Part shown: piece by piece, positions 58,548 through 64,000 of the stretch
Numbering within the stretch: the first letter of the stretch is position 1
Layout: each line of letters begins with the position of its first letter
From: IMCC26256 sp046081705
GTDB taxonomy: Bacteria > Actinomycetota > Acidimicrobiia > IMCC26256
Length of the DNA stretch: 64,000 nucleotides
Reading direction: 5' to 3'
NCBI GenBank assembly: GCA_046081705.1
Contig: JBJTWK010000021.1
Coordinates: forward strand, 1-64,000
Translations under genes and position numbers: made by a program
The notes under the pieces: model-generated
Database searches by the model: none
What the model saw: the letters and a program-made list of their open reading frames with translations, nothing else
Told to the model about the DNA's origin: nothing

Positions 58548-59585
58548 TCAGGATCCTTCGCGGTGGACGGCGGGGGAGTGGCGGAAGAAGGTCTCCACGT
58601 CGCGCTGGTACCGGTACGACGGGTTCTTGTCGCCGATGACCCCCTCGAGCCGGAGGCTGCGCGCGAACGCGTTCACCGTGGCGGCGGTCGTGTACTGGTA
58701 CTCGAACCCGACCCGGCGGAACGCCCGCGTGTCGACGACCCGGCCGTACCGGAGGAGGTCGAGCACCTCGGGCGGCAGGTCGACGATCCGTGCGATGCGC
58801 AGCGGCTCCGCGGCCCAACTCGTGAGGACGGGGGGCAGCGGGACCCGGCGCTTCCCGACGACCCGGCACACCTCGGACCACGGCATGGTGCCGCGCCCCG
58901 CCACGTTGAACACGCCGGGCAGGTCGTTCTGGGTGGCGAAGACGAGCGCCCGGGTGATGTCGTCCTCGTGGACGAACTGCAGGCGGGGGTCGAAGCCCAT
59001 GATCTCGGGCACGATCGGGAGCCGGAGCGCCTTCGAGAACGGGGACGAGATGTCGTCGCCCAGCACGTTGCAGAATCGGAGCTTGGTGACGATGACGTGG
59101 GGGTTGTCGACCGCGAAGTCGCGAACGAAGGCCGAGGTCTCGCGCAGGGAGCGCTCCACCTCCGTGCGCGGTGGGGTGGTGCGCTCCATGTCCTCGCGGA
59201 AGAAGTACGGGTCGCGCTTGCCCGCGCCGTACATGAGCGTGGACGACTTCACGATGAGCTTGCGCACGGTGCTGCCCGCGGCGCCGGCCGCGGCGAGGAG
59301 GTTCATCGTGCCGATGACGTTGACCTCGTGCATGCGCCGGCCGCCGTGCTCGGTGGAGTCGACGAGCAGGTGGGTGTGGAGGATCGTGTCGACCTTCGTG
59401 GCCTTCACGATGCGCTGGAGGATCGAGTAGTCGGAGTCGGCCCGGACGAACTCCGTCCGCTCGAGCGGCAGGCGGGGCTCGTCGGTGTCGAGGCCGACGA
59501 TCACCTCGACGTCGTCGAGTTGCTCGAGCGCCTGGGCGAGTCGGCTGCCCCAGAAGGTGCCGAGTCCGGTGACGAGGACCCGCAT
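58548..59585 (-). CDS. NAD-dependent epimerase/dehydratase (extended SDR)
   Basis: A 345-residue extended SDR. It has a Rossmann start RVLVTGLGTFWGSRLAQ (the usual GxxGxxG is altered to GLGTFWG) and VNVIGTMNLLAAAGAAG. A YxxxK-type catalytic Tyr/Lys is not obvious: the SSTLMYGAG segment is followed by no clear K. It most resembles the mycobacterial GalE2-like protein (Rv0501) that sits next to an acyltransferase (Rv0502), as here; that comparison is from memory. The start is 2 nt after the acyltransferase stop. Confidence 0.82.
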   Translation of the reverse strand: MRVLVTGLGTFWGSRLAQALEQLDDVEVIVGLDTDEPRLPLERTEFVRADSDYSILQRIVKATKVDTILHTHLLVDSTEHGGRRMHEVNVIGTMNLLAAAGAAGSTVRKLIVKSSTLMYGAGKRDPYFFREDMERTTPPRTEVERSLRETSAFVRDFAVDNPHVIVTKLRFCNVLGDDISSPFSKALRLPIVPEIMGFDPRLQFVHEDDITRALVFATQNDLPGVFNVAGRGTMPWSEVCRVVGKRRVPLPPVLTSWAAEPLRIARIVDLPPEVLDLLRYGRVVDTRAFRRVGFEYQYTTAATVNAFARSLRLEGVIGDKNPSYRYQRDVETFFRHSPAVHREGS

Positions 59586-59587
59586 CG

Positions 59588-60556
59588 CTACCACCACGTG
59601 CTGCGACGGGTGCGCAGCATGTCGTAGAGGGCGTCTTGGATGGTGCCCCGGATGCTCTCGGCGGCGTCCATCACCCGGGCCCGGGAGTAGCGCTCCTGAT
59701 CGGGATCCACGTCGAAGTGCATCGGTGGCAGGACCCGGATCCGGAACTTCGCGGGCAGGTACGTGACGAGCCCGAGCGGGCCGAACATGAGCATGTTCGC
59801 GGTCACGGGGAAGTACGGCAGGCCGGTGAGGCTCGCGAGGCGGCGGCTCTTGAACAGGATGGGCATCGACTCCTCGGCCCCGACGACCGCGATCGGGATG
59901 ATCGGCACGCCGGCGCGCATCGCGATCTCGACGAACCCGCCACGGCCGAACCGGGCGAGGCGGTAGCGGTCCTTGTAGAGCTTCCCGGTGCCCTTGGTGC
60001 CCTCGGGGAACACGAGCACGAGTTGCTGATCCTCCTTGAGGAGGCGGTACGCGTTGTCGGGGTGCGCGGTGACGCCGCCGGCGCGCGACCACATCGTGCC
60101 GACGCCGGGGAGGTCGCGGAACAGGTACTCGGCGAGTCCGTACACCGGGCGGCCGAGTTCGGTCTCGATGCCGTGCATGATCGCGGGGGCGTCCGAGGGG
60201 ATCGCCGCCGCGTGGTTCGACACGAGCAGCGCGCCGCCGTCGGCCGGGATGTTCTCGAGGCCCTCCCACTCGACCCGGAACCAGTAGCGGTACAGCGGGT
60301 CGTAGAGGCGGCGGGCGAGCGAGCGCATGCGCTCGGAGCGGCCCCACGGGTCGACGTCCCCGAAGCGGATCTCGCGGTCGGGGGGCTCGGGGTCGGGGAG
60401 CTCGCGCGACACCCGCGGCGGCACCCGGACGAGCGCCCGGGTCGGCGTGGCGGCGTCGGCCGGTCCCAGGTCGACGACCTCGGCCTCCTCGACCTCGAGG
60501 ACCCCGGGACGGCGTTCCGCCTCGGGGGCGCGGGGGTCGTCGGCGGTCGGGGTCAC
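59588..60556 (-). CDS. Lysophospholipid/glycerol acyltransferase (PlsC-like)
   Basis: A 322-residue acyltransferase. An ~80-residue acidic, Pro-rich N-terminus is followed by the PlsC fold. The catalytic His/Asp pair is in NHAAAIPSDA (H115, D122), spaced by six residues instead of the usual four, as in an actinobacterial subgroup. The glycerol-phosphate-site block is VFPEGTKGTGK (about 182-192). It probably acylates a lipid precursor at the inner membrane. The GTG at 60556 heads the operon with the epimerase and crotonase. Confidence 0.88.
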   Translation of the reverse strand: MTPTADDPRAPEAERRPGVLEVEEAEVVDLGPADAATPTRALVRVPPRVSRELPDPEPPDREIRFGDVDPWGRSERMRSLARRLYDPLYRYWFRVEWEGLENIPADGGALLVSNHAAAIPSDAPAIMHGIETELGRPVYGLAEYLFRDLPGVGTMWSRAGGVTAHPDNAYRLLKEDQQLVLVFPEGTKGTGKLYKDRYRLARFGRGGFVEIAMRAGVPIIPIAVVGAEESMPILFKSRRLASLTGLPYFPVTANMLMFGPLGLVTYLPAKFRIRVLPPMHFDVDPDQERYSRARVMDAAESIRGTIQDALYDMLRTRRSTWW

Positions 60557-60632
60557 AGGGGTAGGAAACCGCGCATCGGCGCCCGCCGCAACTCCGCCAC
60601 CCCGTTCGCGCCCACCGCGGGCGGAACGGACG

Positions 60633-61994
60633 TCATGTGCGGTGACGGACGGCGCCCGGGACCAGCCACGCGGTCCCGTGGAACCGGACGCCGAGGCCGA
60701 TGAGCCGGGCCACCATGAGGGCGACCACCGCCCCCCAGAGCACGAGGAGTCCCCCGTCCACGAGCAGGACGGCGAGCGCCAGCGGCAGGAAGACCCCGAT
60801 GCCGGCCACCGCCATCGCTACGGCGAGGTAACGGGAGTCGGACGCGCCGATGAGGACGCCGTCGAGCACGAACACCGCGGCGTTGACGGGTTGCATCAGC
60901 GCGACGATCACGAGCACCTGCGTCGCGAGGGCGCGCACGGCCGGGTCGTCGGTGAACAACGGGACGACGATCGGCCGCAACAGGAGCACCACGACACCGA
61001 AGCCGAGACCGGCGAGCACGCCCCACTCGAGCATGCGGTGCGCGGCGCTGCGTGCGCCGTCGGGATCGTCGGCGCCGAGGAGCCGGCCCACCATCGCCTG
61101 GCCGGCGATCGCGATGGCCTCGCCCAGCTGCGCGGAGAAGATCCACACCGGGAACGCGATCTGGTGTGCGGCGAGCGCGGTGTCGGAGATGCGAGCCGCG
61201 ACCGCCGTCGCGGTGAGGAGCGCGATGAGCAGGATCGCCGTGCGCACGATGAGGTGCCCGCCCACCGCTGCCGTCGCCCGCATCCCGGCCGCGCTCGGAC
61301 GGAGACCGGCCCCTGCGGCCCGCGCGGTGCGCACGACGATGGCGACGTAGACGACCATCGCCACGGTCTGCGCGACCACCGTGCCCCACGCGCTCCCGGC
61401 GATGCCGGTGTCGAGACCGAACACGAGGACGATCTCGATGACGAGGTTGAGCGCGTTCGCGCCGAGTGCGATCCAGAGGGTCGGTCGCGTGTTCTGCAGC
61501 CCGCGCAGGTACCCGGCGCCCGCCAGTGCGAGCAGCACGCACGGTGCGCCGAGCAGGCTGATGCGCAGGTAGGTGCGGGCGAACGGTGCGACCTCGGCCG
61601 ATGCACCCATCACCCGCACGATCCACGGGGTGAGCGCGATGCCGACCGCGGCGAGGACGACCCCGAGCACGGCGGCGAGCCACATGCCGTCGATGCCCCG
61701 GGCGGCCGCCGCCCGACGGTCCTCGGCCCCGACGAGGCGGGCCACCGCGCCGGTCGTCGAGTACGCGAGGAAGTTGAAGATCGCGAACGTCGCGGTCAGG
61801 ACGATCCCCGCGACCGCGAGGCCCCCGAGTGCGGCCACGCCGAGGGTGCCGACGATCGCGGTGTCGACGAGCACGTAGAGCGGTTCCGTGGCCAGCGCGC
61901 CGAGGGCCGGTCCGGCGAGCCGCACGATCTCCCGGTCGTGGCGCCGCCGGTGGAGCGCGCGTCCGGGATCGAGCGGATGGGCGGCGGCGTCCAT
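60633..61994 (-). CDS. MATE family efflux transporter
   Basis: A 453-residue inner-membrane exporter with about twelve membrane helices in two halves. The first half begins REIVRLAGPALGALATEPLYVLVDTAIVG, the DinF-like MATE start, and includes YLRGLQNTRPTLWIALGANALNLVIEIVLVFG. The second half includes AHQIAFPVWIFSAQLGEAIAIAGQAMVGRLLGA. It probably exports cationic or toxic compounds using a H+ or Na+ gradient. The ATG at 61994 is 11 nt after a minus-strand TAGCGT box. Confidence 0.93.
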   Translation of the reverse strand: MDAAAHPLDPGRALHRRRHDREIVRLAGPALGALATEPLYVLVDTAIVGTLGVAALGGLAVAGIVLTATFAIFNFLAYSTTGAVARLVGAEDRRAAAARGIDGMWLAAVLGVVLAAVGIALTPWIVRVMGASAEVAPFARTYLRISLLGAPCVLLALAGAGYLRGLQNTRPTLWIALGANALNLVIEIVLVFGLDTGIAGSAWGTVVAQTVAMVVYVAIVVRTARAAGAGLRPSAAGMRATAAVGGHLIVRTAILLIALLTATAVAARISDTALAAHQIAFPVWIFSAQLGEAIAIAGQAMVGRLLGADDPDGARSAAHRMLEWGVLAGLGFGVVVLLLRPIVVPLFTDDPAVRALATQVLVIVALMQPVNAAVFVLDGVLIGASDSRYLAVAMAVAGIGVFLPLALAVLLVDGGLLVLWGAVVALMVARLIGLGVRFHGTAWLVPGAVRHRT

Positions 61995-62115
61995 GGGTGG
62001 CGCCGACGCTACCGGCGGGCCGATCGCGCGCCCGCAGTGTTGCGGATGGTGCCGGTGTGGTGGCGGGGCGGGCGCGCGCACGACCGTGTCCGACCCCCCT
62101 GCGAACCTCACGGGC

Positions 62116-62520
62116 GTGGACGGAGTACCTGCACTCACCTTCGCTTCGGCGGCCCGCTCGCTCGGCACCGCGGCCCGTGCCGCGGGACTCGAGGTCCCGG
62201 CGTTCCGATCGCCGCCCCGCCTGCCGGGGACCGATCGGTCGATCCGGCGCTTCCCCGGCGGCGCGGTCGTGGCGGTCCGAGTGCGTGGTCGCTCCCTCGC
62301 CCCCGTCCTCGAGGACATGGTCGAGGGGGTCCTCGTCGCGAACCGGGTGCGCGGCGAGGCCCGGCCACGACTCCGACTGGCGCTGCTGGCCGCGGCCCTC
62401 GGCGATGCGCTGCCGGCGCCGGTGCCGACCCCGACCCTGACGCCGACGCCGGGCCCGGATCCCGCGCCTACCCTGAACCCGCCCACCCGGGTGGCGGAAC
62501 GGCATACGCAGGCGGCTTAA
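62116..62520 (+). CDS. Small hypothetical protein ending inside tRNA-Leu
   Basis: A 134-residue protein of unknown function. It starts MDGVPALTFASAARSLGTAARAAGLEVPAF, has a beta segment GGAVVAVRVRGRSLAPVL, a helix and a Pro/Thr-rich tail (PAPVPTPTLTPTPGPDPAPT). The GTG at 62116 comes 7 nt after GAACCT, an imperfect -10. The last 36 nt lie inside the tRNA-Leu gene, and the TAA stop is the tRNA anticodon. The tail is probably set by the tRNA sequence and may not be selected as protein. Confidence 0.55.
   Translation: MDGVPALTFASAARSLGTAARAAGLEVPAFRSPPRLPGTDRSIRRFPGGAVVAVRVRGRSLAPVLEDMVEGVLVANRVRGEARPRLRLALLAAALGDALPAPVPTPTLTPTPGPDPAPTLNPPTRVAERHTQAA
62469..62474 (+). promoter_or_regulatory. 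-10 box of tRNA-Leu
   Basis: TACCCT lies 10 nt before the tRNA-Leu 5' end, inside the 3' part of the small hypothetical gene. Confidence 0.4.
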
Positions 62521-62567
62521 ACCCGCTGGCCCTTCGGGGCATGAGGGTTCGACTCCCTCCCCGGGTA
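62485..62567 (+). tRNA. tRNA-Leu (TAA anticodon)
   Basis: A class II tRNA. Acceptor arms ACCCGGG (62485-62491) and CCCGGGT (62560-62566) pair fully. The anticodon TAA is at 62518-62520 in loop CTTAAAC, a long variable arm follows (GGCCCTTCGGGGC region), and the T stem GAGGG/CCCTC closes loop TTCGACT. CCA is not encoded. Confidence 0.95.
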
Positions 62568-62602
62568 CGAGCGGGTGGGTGCGGGCGCGGTGGGTCGGTC
62601 GG

Positions 62603-63547
62603 TCAGACCGTGTCGGTCGTGATCCGGCGCATCCGCTGCTGGATCGCGAGGACGCTCCCGCGCAGCAGGAGCGCGGAGATCGCCAGGAGCACACACGCCG
62701 CGATCGTCAGCGAGTCCGCCGAGTAGAGGTCCTGGGCGGTCCGCACCGTGTCGATGTCGGGGACCGACGCGCCGCCCGAGAAGGCGATGCCCCCGGCGAG
62801 GGAGCAGGCCCACCACAACCCGAGCGCGACCGATCGGCGTCGGGGTGCTCCGCGCACCGGCGGGACGGCCTCCGCCCCGCGCCACAGCGACTGGGCGAGC
62901 GTCGCCGGCGCGAACCAGTTCACGATCGGGACGAACCAGCCGCCGATCGTCCAGCCCGGGCCGAGGTTGTTGTCCCAGCGTCCGAGATCGACGGCGTTGC
63001 GCGCGCTGCGGTACATCCAGATCACGAGGACCACGAGGATGGCCACGGCCAGCAGCGCGGCGATGGTGAGCGTCGCCGCGAGGTAGTTGTCGGCGTCCTG
63101 GAGTCGGCGGATGATCGGAGCCGGATCCTTCGACTCGTCCCAGGACTGCGCGGTGCGGACCTGCGCGATGCGGAACACCGCCGCCCCGATCCGGGCGACG
63201 AGTGCGCCGCCGGCGATGCCGAGCAGCCAGCCGAGCGCGGTCGCCAGGCCGCCGGTGCGACGCAGCGACCCACTGGGCACCGCAGCGGTCGCCGGCGCGC
63301 CGACGCCGGGCGGGGCGACGGACGGTGCGGTGCTCGCGGGGCCGGGGGGGACGGCGGTGTAGGGGGGATCCCACGTCGTCACACCGTTCGTGGCGACGTG
63401 ACCGGTCCAGGCCGTGCCGTCCCAGTACCGGAACTGGTGACGGCGGGCGGGGTCGGCGTACCACGCGGCGACCGGGGGCGCGCTCGGGGTGGGCACCGAA
63501 CGGGCGTCGCGGCTCGCGTCGTCGAAATCCTCGCCCGGGGTGTCCAC
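62603..63547 (-). CDS. DUF2510/DUF4328 membrane protein
   Basis: A 314-residue membrane protein. The N-terminus has a DUF2510 motif (WYADPARRHQFRYWDGTAWT), a small domain often seen fused to actinobacterial membrane proteins. A Pro-rich linker and a DUF4328 membrane region of about five helices follow (FRIAQ..., WMYRSARNAVDLG, NLGPGWTIGGWFVPIVNWFAPATLAQSLWRGAE). The function is unknown. The GTG at 63547 is exactly 7 nt after a minus-strand TACGCT box, so it appears leaderless. It converges with tRNA-Leu. Confidence 0.88.
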   Translation of the reverse strand: MDTPGEDFDDASRDARSVPTPSAPPVAAWYADPARRHQFRYWDGTAWTGHVATNGVTTWDPPYTAVPPGPASTAPSVAPPGVGAPATAAVPSGSLRRTGGLATALGWLLGIAGGALVARIGAAVFRIAQVRTAQSWDESKDPAPIIRRLQDADNYLAATLTIAALLAVAILVVLVIWMYRSARNAVDLGRWDNNLGPGWTIGGWFVPIVNWFAPATLAQSLWRGAEAVPPVRGAPRRRSVALGLWWACSLAGGIAFSGGASVPDIDTVRTAQDLYSADSLTIAACVLLAISALLLRGSVLAIQQRMRRITTDTV

Positions 63548-63554
63548 GCGTCGG

Positions 63555-63560
63555 AGCGTA
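63555..63560 (-). promoter_or_regulatory. -10 box of the DUF2510/DUF4328 gene (leaderless)
   Basis: TACGCT on the minus strand ends 7 nt before the GTG at 63547. It faces the plus-strand TAGGCT at 63599-63604 of the next gene, forming a divergent pair. Confidence 0.5.
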
Positions 63561-63612
63561 CCGGGCGCACCCCGGTCGGGGCTCGGAGCGGGTCGGCCTA
63601 GGCTCGGACCCC

Positions 63613-64000
63613 ATGGAGATCACCAGCGCCATGCTCTGCGACTTCGCCCAGGTCCGTGAGGGTCTGCTCTTCGTCTCGTCGGGTGGCGTCACCCGCTGCC
63701 ACCGCGATGAGTTCCCGGCCCCGCTCGGGGTGTTCGCCGCGTTCGTCATCGAACTCGATCGGTTCGAGGCCCAGCAGCAGCACAGCCTGCGGGTCCACGT
63801 CGTCGACGAGGACGGCAACGAGCTCGTCGACGTCAACGGCACGTTCGAGTTCGGCTCGCCGGACCTGCTCCTCATCGACGAGAAGCCGTCGATCCCGATC
63901 ACGCTCGACCTGCGCAACGTGGCGGTCGAGCGCTACGGCCCGGTGCAGGCGAGCATCTTCATCGACGGCGACTACCGGCGCAGCCTCACCCTCCACGTGA
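63613..64000 (+). CDS. Hypothetical protein, DUF6941-like (cut by window end)
   Basis: An incomplete ORF, open at the right edge. The first 129 residues are ITSAMLCDFAQVREGLLFVSSGG, then a beta-rich domain (FVIELDRFEAQQQHSLRVHVVDEDG...) with the look of a small surface-sensing or ligand-binding sheet. I recall the family as DUF6941, function unknown. The ATG at 63613 is 8 nt after TAGGCT (63599-63604), so it appears leaderless. The true end lies beyond the window. Confidence 0.7.
   Translation, partial: MEITSAMLCDFAQVREGLLFVSSGGVTRCHRDEFPAPLGVFAAFVIELDRFEAQQQHSLRVHVVDEDGNELVDVNGTFEFGSPDLLLIDEKPSIPITLDLRNVAVERYGPVQASIFIDGDYRRSLTLHV

Noticed and set aside
1..64000. CRISPR arrays, insertion sequences, prophage or attachment sites
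   Set aside because: No regular direct-repeat arrays, transposase or integrase genes, or target duplications were seen. The two tRNA genes are not flanked by integrase genes or duplicated ends.

Overview
The window is very GC-rich DNA with dense, overlapping bacterial genes and no plasmid, phage, insertion sequence or CRISPR signal. Several traits point to a high-GC actinobacterium. These include an F420-type luciferase-like oxidoreductase, WS/DGAT, mycobacterial-type SerC and thioredoxin, oligoribonuclease, tiny basic ribosomal proteins of the bS22 and bL37 kinds, and the order mfd - PPIase - mazG - ... - eno - ftsB-like - DUF501 - ppx. The minor-pilin set, type II glutamine synthetase and general gene mix suit the Acidimicrobiia (Ilumatobacter-like), but that placement is inference. 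A striking regularity is a TAnnnT -10 box ending about 7 nt before the start codon, with no room for a Shine-Dalgarno sequence. I count about sixteen such cases, so leaderless mRNAs look common.

Layout. 1-7.4 kb is metabolic: acyl-CoA dehydrogenase, type II glutamine synthetase, 3-methyladenine glycosylase, arylsulfatase, LLM oxidoreductase, DinB-like protein and thioredoxin. 7.5-10.8 kb (minus strand) is a translationally coupled set of three prepilin-like proteins, one carrying a Thr-rich linker and an Fn3-like end. 10.9-21.8 kb is a surface-polysaccharide locus: five glycosyltransferases, a Wzm/Wzt exporter, a methyltransferase, a polysaccharide deacetylase and a phosphotransferase-fold protein. 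21.8-33.5 kb is mixed: SEC-C methionine aminopeptidase, VIT-type transporter, lipoprotein esterase, alpha/beta hydrolase, serC, WS/DGAT, crotonase, a bL37-like peptide, a YchF-like protein with a ruined P-loop, DUF192, rsmI and an AbrB protein with a zinc ribbon.

33.6-54.5 kb is the conserved core: metG-tatD, a DUF348/G5/RlpA-like cell-wall protein, rsmA-ispE, bS22, tRNA-Gln, glmU-prs, rplY-pth-mfd, a PpiC lipoprotein, a YabN-like MazG fusion, an acetoacetate-decarboxylase-like protein with an SDR, then eno-ftsB-like-DUF501-ppx. 54.6-64 kb holds a class V aminotransferase, orn, a GNAT, a membrane-anchored hypothetical protein, an acyltransferase/epimerase/crotonase operon, a MATE exporter, a small hypothetical gene running into tRNA-Leu, a DUF2510/DUF4328 membrane protein and a gene cut by the window end.

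Functionally the core supplies translation (metG, rsmA, rsmI, pth, bL25, bS22, two tRNAs), envelope precursors (glmU, ispE), PRPP (prs), glycolysis (eno), repair (mfd, tag) and nucleotide/RNA housekeeping (mazG, orn, ppx). The accessory parts build surface structures (pilins, exported glycan, RlpA-like protein) and handle lipids and CoA esters. The best leads are the pseudo-GTPase YchF paralogue, the leaderless pattern, the bL37-like peptide, the ORF whose stop codon is the tRNA-Leu anticodon, and the Fn3-tipped minor pilin.
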